In this document: piece by piece, positions 9,500 to 17,877 of the stretch
How positions within the stretch are numbered: position 1 is the first letter of the stretch
Layout: every line of letters begins with the position of its first letter
Assembly (NCBI GenBank): GCA_964486285.1
Contig: CAZALH010000003.1
Span: forward strand, 1 to 64,000
DNA length: 64,000 nt
Origin: JAIDVZ01 sp964486285
Lineage (GTDB): Bacteria > Verrucomicrobiota > Verrucomicrobiia > Opitutales > JAIRKQ01
Direction: 5' to 3'
The notes under the pieces: model-generated
Told to the model about the DNA's origin: nothing
Database searches by the model: none
Seen by the model: the letters and a program-made list of their open reading frames with translations, nothing else
Translations under genes and position numbers: made by a program

Positions 9500-9548
9500 T
9501 AAAAACCTTAAAGAAGATTTCATTTATCAACAAAATCTTCTTTAGAGG
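9500..9548 (-). terminator. Rho-independent terminator of the aldo/keto reductase
   Basis: An inverted repeat of about 12 perfect base pairs (arms 9509-9520 and 9533-9544) extends with CC/GG at the base. On the minus strand it is followed by a run of five T (9501-9505). It fits the end of the reductase transcript; the plus strand side has no T run. Confidence 0.75.
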
Positions 9549-9707
9549 TATATTCCACAAAACTTGTTATAGTATGAGTATGTTGTCTTAGAAACGTTAT
9601 GAAATTACGTAAGACTATGATATCGCCATTTCTGACATAAAAAATTTTTACTCATTTTTGTTGATCTTCAACAAATTACTTCAAATGCTTTTCTCACCAA
9701 CTACTGG

Positions 9708-10562
9708 TTAATTATAAATTTTATATTCATTTAAATATTTTGCAGTTTCTGGGGCTAAATGATCAATGATATCACTGTGACCTGTGTCTAATGAAGAAAT
9801 TTCTTTCATATCCGATGGAGATAGTTCAAAATCCCAAACATTAAAATTTTCTTCAATTCGCTCTTTATGTACAGACTTCGGTATAACAATAACTCCTCGT
9901 TGAACATTCCACCGTAAAGCTACTTGTGCAGCAGTTTTTCCATATTGTTTCCCAATATTAACCAATACTTCGTTTACAAATATTCCATGTTTCCCTTCTG
10001 CCAAAGGTCCCCAAGCTTCCGGTCTAACGTTATACTCTTGCATGATCTTCAAAGAATCTGTCTGCTGAAAAAATGGATGACACTCAATTTGGTTAACCAT
10101 AGGTTTAATTTCTGAATTTAAACAAAGGTCAACCAGTCTACTCGGAGAAAAATTACAAACTCCAATCGCCCGAATTTTTCCTTCACTATATAACTCTTCC
10201 ATTGCTCGCCATGATCCATAATAATCACCAAAAGGCTGATGAATGAGGTATAAATCAAGATATTCGAGTCCAAGTTTATCTAAAGAAGTCTGAAAGGCCC
10301 TCTTAGCATTTTGATAACCTGCATCTTGAACCCATAACTTTGTCGTTATAAATAATTCTTCCCTATTTAGTTCACTATGCTTAATAGCACACCCTACTGC
10401 TTCTTCATTAAAGTAAGCTGATGCTGTATCAATCAAACGATAACCGGTCTCTAAAGCATAACTGATAGATCTTTCACATTCTTCAGGATCAGGTACTTGA
10501 AATACTCCAAATCCTTCCATAGGAATTTTTATACCATTAGTTAATTCTACAGTTGAAATCAT
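9708..10562 (-). CDS. aldo/keto reductase
   Basis: The 284-residue NADPH-dependent oxidoreductase has a TIM-barrel of the AKR family. The catalytic set is visible: D in RLIDTASAY with Y four residues on, K in FITTKLWV, and H in DLYLIHQPF. The phosphate-binding IPKSVHKERI segment binds NADPH. It most resembles the 2,5-diketo-gluconate reductase-like AKR5 group; the natural substrate is unknown. I chose the ATG at 10562 because GGAGGT lies ten bases upstream; a TTG six codons earlier is possible. The strong ribosome site and the loose spacing around the gene suggest recent acquisition. Confidence 0.92.
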   Translation of the reverse strand: MISTVELTNGIKIPMEGFGVFQVPDPEECERSISYALETGYRLIDTASAYFNEEAVGCAIKHSELNREELFITTKLWVQDAGYQNAKRAFQTSLDKLGLEYLDLYLIHQPFGDYYGSWRAMEELYSEGKIRAIGVCNFSPSRLVDLCLNSEIKPMVNQIECHPFFQQTDSLKIMQEYNVRPEAWGPLAEGKHGIFVNEVLVNIGKQYGKTAAQVALRWNVQRGVIVIPKSVHKERIEENFNVWDFELSPSDMKEISSLDTGHSDIIDHLAPETAKYLNEYKIYN

Positions 10563-10928
10563 AAGAACATCTACCTCCAAACTTGAGTCACTAATATTAT
10601 CTCAATAATATCCACCTCAACCCTCATCACTATGACTTTTAAATTTTAAATCTAAAACAGTCAAACTTAAACATATGGTTTTAATATTGAACTATTATAG
10701 TTTTTATTCAGAAACATCGTCCGCTTTACCATCTGCTTAAGTCTATACACTGCTACAATTACAAATCTAATGCAAAATTTCTTAAAACTTTACACATTAC
10801 ACCTTTACATCGTCATTGTGGATATAATATTTATTATTTTCTCGTGCACACACGAAATGACATCTTAGAAAAATTTTGTCAAATTAAATATTTACACAAA
10901 AAAATTATTTTGTAGATCAATCTAACCA
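10563..10928. other. non-coding gap between divergent genes
   Basis: This 366-base AT-rich stretch between the aldo/keto reductase and the HIT gene holds the reductase ribosome binding site at its left end. I see no open frame of gene size, no RNA gene and no strong hairpin. It is the longest empty stretch in the window and may carry the two promoters or remains of a lost gene. Confidence 0.6.
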
Positions 10929-11273
10929 ATGTGCGATAAAACAATTTTTGAAAAAATTATAGACCGCAAGATAGATTCCGATATTTTATTTGAAAATGAG
11001 CATGCTATCGTAATCAAAGACATTCATCCTCAAGCACCCATACATTTACTGATAATTCCTAAACAAAAAGTAACAAGACTCGCCGATACAATAATGCAAC
11101 CAAACAATAGTATTATATCAAATTTATTCTCAGTAGCTATACAATATGCCCATGACAATAATATCACAGATTTTAGAATTGTTATAAACAACGGACCACA
11201 AGCCGGTGAAACTGTCCCTCACCTACATATACATCTACTTTCTGGAAGAAAAATGGGCTGGCCGCCAGGATGA
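10929..11273 (+). CDS. HIT-family nucleotide hydrolase (HinT-like)
   Basis: The 114-residue protein has the histidine triad motif HLHIHLL (about residues 98-104), preceded by NNGPQAGETVPH. The length and the PQAPIHLLIIPK segment match HinT/PKCI-type purine nucleoside phosphoramidases, which cleave AMP-lysine or aminoacyl-AMP in the cytoplasm. The start has no Shine-Dalgarno sequence. It converges with the Nudix gene 20 bases away. Confidence 0.93.
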   Translation: MCDKTIFEKIIDRKIDSDILFENEHAIVIKDIHPQAPIHLLIIPKQKVTRLADTIMQPNNSIISNLFSVAIQYAHDNNITDFRIVINNGPQAGETVPHLHIHLLSGRKMGWPPG

Positions 11274-11292
11274 AAATAACATATCACAAATA

Positions 11293-11811
11293 TTACCACG
11301 CTCTACTCTGAGATATTAATAATCGGATTATTGTTTGTTTCATTTTTGGAGATACAAACTCTAAATCTTTTATTTCATCCAAAGATACCCATCTATATTC
11401 ATTGTGCTCGCGGTTATCAAGTTTTACATTATTAGTGTAATCTACACGACAAGAAAAACTTATCCCTGGCACAATTTTATCATCGACCTTCATCTCAAAG
11501 CACCCCATTGGACGCCAGTGAGATGCACTTAAGCCTGTTTCTTCATATAGCTGTCGCTGTACTGCTGTTTCAAAACTTTCATTAATTCTGACTTGTCCGC
11601 CACCACATTCCCACTCTCCTGGCGCAATTTTTCTATTATTTTGTCGTTTTAATATTAAAATTTCTGCATTTTTATCAGGATTTAAGCGATAACAATAAAA
11701 CGAAACATGAGCTTCAATTAATTGAAGGGCGTCTTCCCTTACCCCATACACTTTACTATTATATAATGTAAATAAAACTGATAGCCAAATTACATACTGA
11801 AGTAACTTCAT
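11293..11811 (-). CDS. Nudix hydrolase with N-terminal signal-like segment
   Basis: The 172-residue protein starts with a hydrophobic stretch (residues 3-18, LLQYVIWLSVLFTLY) and then a Nudix domain. The Nudix box runs from GGQVRINE to EETGL, but the usual R-E pair reads R-Q, so one of the metal-site glutamates is replaced. The family cleaves nucleoside diphosphates linked to other groups. A Nudix enzyme with an export or anchor signal is unusual; the segment could also be a start-site error, yet no better internal ATG precedes the domain. Function is not assignable beyond the fold. Confidence 0.82.
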   Translation of the reverse strand: MKLLQYVIWLSVLFTLYNSKVYGVREDALQLIEAHVSFYCYRLNPDKNAEILILKRQNNRKIAPGEWECGGGQVRINESFETAVQRQLYEETGLSASHWRPMGCFEMKVDDKIVPGISFSCRVDYTNNVKLDNREHNEYRWVSLDEIKDLEFVSPKMKQTIIRLLISQSRAW

Positions 11812-11900
11812 AAAACATTATTATGTAATGAAAAAATATAAAATTACGATACAAAACAAAAGAAAAAATTAGACATTTTTAAATTTTTACTTAAATTTCT

Positions 11901-12371
11901 ATGGAGGTCATGAGTTGCACATTACTTAATAATTCAAATACATATAATGGAGTAAAACAATTTACTATATTCATTGATCAGCAAACTTTTTCTCTAAACT
12001 TCCTATTAAAGCTTATATCTTCCAACAAATTAACATTAATTGCCTTTTCATCTAACGAAACTAGCGAATATTTAATCTTACGCTTGGTGACTAATTATCC
12101 TGATAAATTTAAAACAATTTTAATAAAAAATAAGATTCACTTTTGTGAACATGATGTATTAGCTGTTGAATTTAGGCACTCTGATGACATATCAAAAATT
12201 ATCGATGCAATTTTTTCTGCAGAAATAAAAGTACACTATATATACCCGATATTATCAACCTACAATAATAAAATTGGCATAATACTTGGTATTGAAGATA
12301 TAAATCTAGCTTCAAAAGCAATTAATCAAGTTGGTATATCAATACTATCTCAAGGCGAAATCGATCGATAA
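11901..12371 (+). CDS. tandem ACT-domain-like protein
   Basis: The 156-residue protein appears to contain two beta-alpha-beta ACT-type repeats: one from about residue 17 to 85 (starting VKQFTIFIDQQTFSL) and one from about 90 to 150. ACT domains bind amino acids and regulate metabolic enzymes. No catalytic domain is attached. It lies 22 bases upstream of eno and is probably cotranscribed. The assignment rests on fold-like pattern rather than on a strict motif. Start at 11901 is followed three codons later by a second ATG. Confidence 0.6.
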   Translation: MEVMSCTLLNNSNTYNGVKQFTIFIDQQTFSLNFLLKLISSNKLTLIAFSSNETSEYLILRLVTNYPDKFKTILIKNKIHFCEHDVLAVEFRHSDDISKIIDAIFSAEIKVHYIYPILSTYNNKIGIILGIEDINLASKAINQVGISILSQGEIDR

Positions 12372-12393
12372 AAATAAATAAATAAATTTTACC

Positions 12394-13719
12394 ATGAAAA
12401 ATAACTTAGAGACAAATATAAAAGATATCACTGCTAGAGAAATTATCGATTCTCGCGGCAATCCAACAATTGAAGTAGATGTAATGTTACACAGTGGGTG
12501 TATTGGTCGCGCTAGTGTACCTTCGGGGGCAAGCACCGGTGAACATGAAGCGATTGAATTACGTGATAAAAATGCTCCTCGTGAACAATTAATAGGAGTA
12601 ACAAATCCTACGAAACGTTTCAATGGTAAGGGTGTTTTATCTGCTGTTCATAACGTTAATACTGAAATTAAAGATGCTTTAATTGGGAAAGATGCTAGCA
12701 ATCAAAATCTCATTGATCATACTATGCTGGAATTAGATGGTACAAAGAATAAAAATAGGCTCGGTGCAAATGCTATATTAGGGGTATCAATGGCAGTTGC
12801 TAAAGCAGTAGCAAAATGTAAATCATTACCATTATTCCAATATTTAGGAGGAACAAACGCTAAAATTTTACCTATACCAATGATGAATGTTTTAAATGGT
12901 GGTGCGCACTCTGATGCTCCAGTTGACATTCAAGAGTTTATGCTAGTACCTCACAGAGCCTCATCATTTCGTGAAGCCGTACGAATAGGAGCAGAAACTT
13001 TCCATTCATTAAAAGATGTATTACATAATCTCAAACTATCTACTGCTGTAGGAGATGAAGGGGGATTTGCACCAAATGTTTCCTCAAATGAACATGCTTT
13101 AGAAGTCATCGTTGAAGCTATAAATAAAGCTGGATATAAACCAGGGGAAGATATATCAATTGCTATTGACGTTGCTTCTTCAGAATTCTTTGACTCCAAC
13201 AAACAAAAGTACATATTTAAAAAATCTGACCACTCCGAACATAGTGCTGAAGAAATGGTTAAATTCTATGAAACACTTATATCAAAATTTCCAATTATAT
13301 CGATCGAAGACGGATTAGATGAAAATGATTGGGAAGGGTGGCAACTATTTACCCAAAAATTGGGTCATAAAATTCAAATTGTAGGAGATGATCTTTTTGT
13401 AACCAACAAAGAATATCTCTCAAAAGGGATTTCACTAAATGTAGCAAACTCAATATTAGTGAAAGTAAATCAAATAGGTTCACTAAGTGAAACCTTTGAT
13501 ACGGTTGAGCTGGCCAAAACTTCAAAATATAAACCGATCATATCTCATAGATCTGGAGAAACGGAAGATACTACTATAGCCGATATAGCAGTTGCATTAA
13601 ACGCTGGGCAAATAAAAACAGGATCAATGAGCAGAACTGATAGGATATGTAAATATAATCAATTAATGCGGATCGAAGAATATCTTGAAAAATCAGCGAT
13701 ATATGCAGGTAATCTGTAG
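12394..13719 (+). CDS. eno: enolase
   Basis: The 441-residue enzyme converts 2-phosphoglycerate to phosphoenolpyruvate. The N-terminal AREIIDSRGNPT motif, the VPSGASTGEHEA loop, the metal ligands in SIAIDVASSEF, SIEDGLDENDW and VGDDLFVTN, and the catalytic lysine and SHRSGETEDT motif are all in place. Length is close to the family norm of about 430. A clear terminator follows. It acts directly after GpmI in glycolysis. Confidence 0.98.
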   Translation: MKNNLETNIKDITAREIIDSRGNPTIEVDVMLHSGCIGRASVPSGASTGEHEAIELRDKNAPREQLIGVTNPTKRFNGKGVLSAVHNVNTEIKDALIGKDASNQNLIDHTMLELDGTKNKNRLGANAILGVSMAVAKAVAKCKSLPLFQYLGGTNAKILPIPMMNVLNGGAHSDAPVDIQEFMLVPHRASSFREAVRIGAETFHSLKDVLHNLKLSTAVGDEGGFAPNVSSNEHALEVIVEAINKAGYKPGEDISIAIDVASSEFFDSNKQKYIFKKSDHSEHSAEEMVKFYETLISKFPIISIEDGLDENDWEGWQLFTQKLGHKIQIVGDDLFVTNKEYLSKGISLNVANSILVKVNQIGSLSETFDTVELAKTSKYKPIISHRSGETEDTTIADIAVALNAGQIKTGSMSRTDRICKYNQLMRIEEYLEKSAIYAGNL

Positions 13720-13738
13720 AAAAAATTAAAAAACTACA

Positions 13739-13767
13739 CTCCAGAAAAATATATTTCTGGAGGTTTT
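13739..13767. terminator. bidirectional terminator between eno and the PqiC-like gene
   Basis: A nine-base-pair perfect stem (CTCCAGAAA with TTTCTGGAG) around a six-base loop is followed on the plus strand by TTTT. On the minus strand a T-rich tract follows as well. It sits between two convergent genes, which fits a shared terminator. Confidence 0.8.
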
Positions 13768-13781
13768 AAAAAAAATTAAAA

Positions 13782-14711
13782 TCAATGAATTTCAATTAAA
13801 GAATTATCTGTTGAAATTACTTTAAATGGACCATCACAGGATACAGTTATTGAAGAACCTTTAAATAACCTTCCAGAAAAATAACGTACATTGCCATCTT
13901 CACTATCTACAACAACATACACTTCTCCATGTGAAACAATTTCAATATCTCGTTTACCTTTATGCTCTGCAATAAGAGTTTCTTCCTGATTTACTTTCCC
14001 TTGAGCTTGATTAGCAACAACAACTTCAAGAGGTTTGTCTGTTTCAATTGCAGAATTTTGTGTTTGTACTACAACGTCTCCATGACTTTGTTTATCAAAA
14101 GCATTTACCTTAGAACCTAAACAGTGACTAATGAAAGAACTCATCATGTTTAGAGCCCAATCCATACTATTAATAATTACTTGAATGTCTTGTGATCCAG
14201 TCTTAAAACAGTCATTATAGTCACAAATAGCATATAAACTACCGTGCTTCATTATAGTAATAACTGCTGATAAACACATTTCATTTTTATCTTTATTAAA
14301 GATAAAATTTACAATCTTCACACCAATTTTATACTCACTTTCCTTAAAATTATTATTTCCCGGAAGTAAAACTACAGTGTAATTATTTTTTAATTCCTTA
14401 CTTAAGGAAGTGTACAATGAACGAGTTATGCTCGTTTTAAAAGATTCTCCCCAACGTACGTTTTCTAAACGAATGATTTCACACTTATTTTGCAGCTCTA
14501 TAAACTGTGAAATATCTGAATAGGCAGGGATTTCTTCCAAATCCAAAGAAACAATCTTAAGCTCAGAAGCTGTGAAATCAGACACCGTTTTATTTTGTTC
14601 ACCTAAAGTTCTAAACCCTAGTGCATAAAAATGAGAATTATCTTTCTTAGGTGTAAAAACACATCCGCAACATAACAAGCTACATAACAATACAATTAAA
14701 TAATTCCTCAT
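13782..14711 (-). CDS. PqiC/YmbA-like lipoprotein with extra C-terminal domain
   Basis: The 309-residue protein begins with a lipoprotein signal (lipid cysteine probably C17). Residues about 28-200 look like the ABC-transporter auxiliary (PqiC/YmbA) family: FYALGF near the start, then a strand and WGESFKTSITRSL helix. Such lipoproteins sit at the outer membrane and work with MCE proteins in lipid transport. After a linker, the last 55 residues (DIEIVSHGEVYV to the end) form a beta-rich block that resembles the RodZ C-terminal (DUF4115) domain. It overlaps the MCE gene by four bases (ATGA), so translational coupling is likely. Confidence 0.65.
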   Translation of the reverse strand: MRNYLIVLLCSLLCCGCVFTPKKDNSHFYALGFRTLGEQNKTVSDFTASELKIVSLDLEEIPAYSDISQFIELQNKCEIIRLENVRWGESFKTSITRSLYTSLSKELKNNYTVVLLPGNNNFKESEYKIGVKIVNFIFNKDKNEMCLSAVITIMKHGSLYAICDYNDCFKTGSQDIQVIINSMDWALNMMSSFISHCLGSKVNAFDKQSHGDVVVQTQNSAIETDKPLEVVVANQAQGKVNQEETLIAEHKGKRDIEIVSHGEVYVVVDSEDGNVRYFSGRLFKGSSITVSCDGPFKVISTDNSLIEIH

Positions 14712-15643
14712 AATGCTTTCCCAGCAATCAGTGCATTTGGATTTCTTTCAAGAAAATCAAAAAATTCTCTTACTGAACGCAACATTTTTTCTAACTGTAA
14801 TAAACATTCTTCCATCCTTTCACGGAAATATGAATTTGATTTACACATATCAGTTATTACATCTAATACGTCATTAAAGTTTGAAAAACTTTGATCAATA
14901 TGCGTATCAACTTTGCTTAATGCAGAATATGTCACATCTAAAATTTTTTGTATACGTTCATCATTCGCTAAATTTGACCAACTATTACATAAATTGATAA
15001 AAGAACCACTCACATGTTTAAAATCGATCTCATCTAAACTTTGATAGATTTTTGACAATACATCATCTAAATTTGATACAACACTCGATAAATTAAGATT
15101 TGATAAATTCTTCATTAAAGTTTCAACAGATGCTAAAAACTCATCCAAGTTCGTCGCCATAGATGGCATTTGTTGATACTTCAAATCTTCAATATCCTTA
15201 AAATATCTTTCCGTTGCACGTGGGTAATAATCAATTGCTACAAAACTTTTGCCAGTCACAAGACTATCTAATGCAAGTTTTGCAGCCATCCCATGAGCAA
15301 TTTGTTCGGCATAAAATGCATCATAATCGCGCTCAACAACATGACGCCCATTTATAGTTTTAAAAGCATTCGCATCTATTTTAATTAAAACACATGCACA
15401 AGCTTCATCAGTATCATCGTCATGAATAATATTTATTGATTCAACTGAGCCAACTCGGACCCCTTTAAATTTAACTGGAGCTCCTAAGTCTAAACCATTT
15501 AAAGATGTATTAAAAAAGGTATAAAATCGAACATTGTGAGAAAAAACATTATTTGAAGAAAAAACGATTAATAAAAATACGAATAATATAATCGCAGATA
15601 TAACGAATAATCCTATTTTAATTTTATTAAAACTCTTACTCAC
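14708..15643 (-). CDS. MlaD/PqiB-type MCE-domain protein
   Basis: The 311-residue protein has an N-terminal membrane anchor (about residues 9-28) and one MCE domain. The core motif LNGLDLGAPVKFKGVRVGSV is at about residues 48-67. A long, predicted helical region follows, as in the hollow-tube MCE family. These proteins bind phospholipid in the periplasm for an MlaE/MlaF transporter; those two are at 26730-28625 in another locus. The gene is coupled to the PqiC-like lipoprotein. Whether it belongs to an Mla- or Pqi-like system cannot be decided here. Confidence 0.9.
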   Translation of the reverse strand: MSKSFNKIKIGLFVISAIILFVFLLIVFSSNNVFSHNVRFYTFFNTSLNGLDLGAPVKFKGVRVGSVESINIIHDDDTDEACACVLIKIDANAFKTINGRHVVERDYDAFYAEQIAHGMAAKLALDSLVTGKSFVAIDYYPRATERYFKDIEDLKYQQMPSMATNLDEFLASVETLMKNLSNLNLSSVVSNLDDVLSKIYQSLDEIDFKHVSGSFINLCNSWSNLANDERIQKILDVTYSALSKVDTHIDQSFSNFNDVLDVITDMCKSNSYFRERMEECLLQLEKMLRSVREFFDFLERNPNALIAGKAL

Positions 15644-15695
15644 CTCTATAAAAGTTATGAAAGAAATTTAAACAATATCAATCCTAAATATAACA

Positions 15696-16286
15696 CTAAA
15701 AGTGCCGCTTTCCATTCCACTTAGTAAAAATTTTTTCCTCTATATTAAATAATTTTGGCTCAACGGTCAAATTAGTGATATCAAAAATATTTCCGCGATA
15801 TTGACTAATATTGTAGTGTACTAGCGTATTATTACAATGCTCGTTTAAACGCTTTGTTTGTAAAAACAACGACTTTTCATCAATGGTATCACGTATAATA
15901 TATTCACCATTCACTGTTCGCGTTAAATATTTCCCGTTATTTATACAAACAGTAACAGAATTATCAAAATTTGTAATATTAGCAGCCATGTCTAAACTAG
16001 AATAACGAAATAACTGTAACTCTTTCCGACATAACTTTGCCCAAACATTTATCATTGTTACACATAATCTCAACCCTAATGTTGTCCCCGGCCCATAACA
16101 GTAAATTATTCCTTCTAGATCCTCAAAAGAAATTTCTGACATCAATTGTTTAATCAAGCTTGGTAGTAATTCGGAAATGTTACCTGTAGCAGATAAAACC
16201 TTTTCAATCCTATTGCGACAATTATAAACAAACCCTACTTGTAAGTCTGGAGTAGCAGTATCAATAATTAAATAAATACCGTTCAC
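15696..16286 (-). CDS. tsaB: tRNA threonylcarbamoyladenosine protein TsaB-like
   Basis: The 196-residue protein has the ASKHA-fold start YLIIDTATPDLQVGF and the YCYGPGTTLGLRLCVTMINVWAKL segment that corresponds to the GPGSFTGLRIG motif of TsaB. TsaB forms a complex with TsaD and TsaE to make t6A in tRNAs that read ANN codons. The motif is more diverged than usual (T and L in place of S-F-T) and the C-terminal half is short on conserved residues, so I place it in the family with some reserve. It lies 42 bases after sctR. Confidence 0.75.
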   Translation of the reverse strand: MNGIYLIIDTATPDLQVGFVYNCRNRIEKVLSATGNISELLPSLIKQLMSEISFEDLEGIIYCYGPGTTLGLRLCVTMINVWAKLCRKELQLFRYSSLDMAANITNFDNSVTVCINNGKYLTRTVNGEYIIRDTIDEKSLFLQTKRLNEHCNNTLVHYNISQYRGNIFDITNLTVEPKLFNIEEKIFTKWNGKRHF

Positions 16287-16328
16287 ACCCTACAAAGAAG
16301 CTCAAACAAATGATTTTGCAAGCAAAAG

Positions 16329-16985
16329 CTATCGATATGTTAATACTAAACCTTGAATCATTTTTCCCCAGCCATTTACTAACACAAATAACATAAGTTT
16401 AAAAGGTAAAGAAATTGTCATTGGTGAAACCATCATCATTCCAAGAGCTAAAAGTATATTAGATACGATAAGGTCAATCGCTATAAACGGCAAATATAAT
16501 AAAAATCCTATTTGAAATGCCGACGTTATTTCAGTGACTGTAAAAGCTGGCAATAATACCATAAGGTCTTCAGGTTTAACGTCCTTAGATAGTTCTTTTG
16601 GCCATATCCTCTGTGCAGATTTTACAAAAAATGCCTTGTTCGTATCACTTGTATGTTTGCTCAAAAAATTTTGCAATGGAACTTTCAATTTATCAACAAT
16701 TAATACAACGTCTTCCAAAGTGTCAGTCTTAAATTCTGTTTCTAGCGCTAATTTACCAGTATCTACAACTACAGGGTACATAATATATAAGCTGAGCATA
16801 ATAGCTAGTCCATTAAGTACCATATTTGGCGGGACTTGCTGAACCCCAAGCGCATTTCTTACTAACGTCAACACAATCACAATTTTTACAAATGACGATA
16901 CCAACAGGGCTGCAAAAGGCGCTAGTGATAACGATACTAGAACTGTGATTACCGAAATAGGATCAAAATTAAAATTCGTTAACAT
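16329..16985 (-). CDS. sctR: type III secretion export apparatus protein SctR
   Basis: The 218-residue protein has four hydrophobic segments and the FliP/SctR layout: SFVKIVIVLTLVRNALGVQQVPPNMVLNGLAIMLS in the first third, then FTVTEITSAFQIGFLLYLPFIAIDLIVSNILLALGMMM, and a final PFKLMLFVLVNGW helix. Five SctR copies form the export gate core in the inner membrane. FliP is usually longer with a signal peptide; the adjoining sctQ-like genes and lack of other flagellar genes favour the T3SS role. It starts one base after the sctQ C-terminal gene. Confidence 0.95.
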   Translation of the reverse strand: MLTNFNFDPISVITVLVSLSLAPFAALLVSSFVKIVIVLTLVRNALGVQQVPPNMVLNGLAIMLSLYIMYPVVVDTGKLALETEFKTDTLEDVVLIVDKLKVPLQNFLSKHTSDTNKAFFVKSAQRIWPKELSKDVKPEDLMVLLPAFTVTEITSAFQIGFLLYLPFIAIDLIVSNILLALGMMMVSPMTISLPFKLMLFVLVNGWGKMIQGLVLTYR

Positions 16986-16986
16986 C

Positions 16987-17862
16987 TTATAAAAATTTTG
17001 TTATTTGCACACCAATTTTACCATCCACATCCACCAATTGTCCATATCCAATTAAAGTACCATTAGCTCTAATTTCAACAGGATTTTCAACGGGGTTTTG
17101 ACAAATAAAAGTATAACCTTTTTCTAAAGTATCAAGTTCACCAAAAGAAATTTTTTGTCGTCCAGTTTCAAATGTTAGAGTTATATTTATGTTACTCGCT
17201 GGAACAGAAATACTTTTAGAAGTAGCATTAGGAGTAACCTTAGGAACAGCGTAAGTAGTGTTATTTCCATCCTTATGGTTCATTGTGATGTGGTTCACTT
17301 CTACCATCCCTTCTGGAACATTAGTGTTTTTAGCTTCCATCTCTTCAGTGGCTTCNNNNNNNNNNNNNNNNNNNNNNNNNNNNNNNNNNNNNNNNNNNNN
17401 NNNNNNNNNNNNNNNNNNNNNNNNNNNNNNNNNNNNNNNNNNNNNNNNNNNNNNNGCTTCCATCTCTTCAGTGGCTTCTTGAAGAAGCTTGTCATTCTTA
17501 TTTGAAGTCAAGGCATTAGTTTTACTTTTTTTACTACGACCCTTACTGTTTTTATTGCTGCCATTTTTAGTATCAACTTTCGAATTCTTACTTTTTGTTT
17601 CTTTCAAAGCACCAACTGTGTCATCACCTAAATCAACTTGATCATCATCAAAATCAGCATCATCAAAATCAGATAAATCAAAAGTATGTTCTTCATCATC
17701 TTCTGATTCCTGTTCTGCATGCTGGTTTACATCTTGAACATCCTTAATTTTTTCATTGTCAACTTCTAATGAAGATTCTTCTGAACCCTCATACTCTTCA
17801 TCATCCTCTTCCAAAAATACTCCATCGACATCTGCATCAATATTACCAGTACATGTTTTCAT
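16987..17862 (-). CDS. sctQ: SctQ C-terminal (SpoA) protein with long acidic repeat region, contains assembly gap
   Basis: Residues before the gap are very acidic (many D/E) and then K/N-rich. The last 70 residues form a SpoA domain, starting near ITLTFETGRQKISFGELDTL and ending GQLVDVDGKIGVQITKFL, as in SctQ/HrcQB/FliN. These build the cytoplasmic sorting platform that docks the ATPase and effectors. A 100-N gap interrupts the middle, flanked by two identical copies of an in-frame repeat encoding EATEEMEA, so true length is unknown. The start at 17862 has GGAGG seven bases upstream. It is followed by sctR and preceded by the SctQ N-terminal-like gene, giving a split SctQ like HrcQA/HrcQB. 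Confidence 0.85.
   Translation of the reverse strand: MKTCTGNIDADVDGVFLEEDDEEYEGSEESSLEVDNEKIKDVQDVNQHAEQESEDDEEHTFDLSDFDDADFDDDQVDLGDDTVGALKETKSKNSKVDTKNGSNKNSKGRSKKSKTNALTSNKNDKLLQEATEEMEXXXXXXXXXXXXXXXXXXXXXXXXXXXXXXXXXXEATEEMEAKNTNVPEGMVEVNHITMNHKDGNNTTYAVPKVTPNATSKSISVPASNINITLTFETGRQKISFGELDTLEKGYTFICQNPVENPVEIRANGTLIGYGQLVDVDGKIGVQITKFL
17333..17478. repeat. direct repeat flanking a 100-N assembly gap
   Basis: A 23-base sequence at 17333-17355 occurs again at 17456-17478 on both sides of the N run (17356-17455). On the minus strand it encodes EATEEMEA in the same frame. The gap probably hides more copies of this unit that the assembler could not resolve; the 100 N may be a placeholder. 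Confidence 0.85.
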
Positions 17863-17877
17863 CAAAGCGCCTCCAAA

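Noticed and set aside
10563..10928. Possible pseudogene in the 366-base empty stretch.
   Set aside because: I could not find any recognisable protein fragment in it by eye; a translated search would be needed to be certain.
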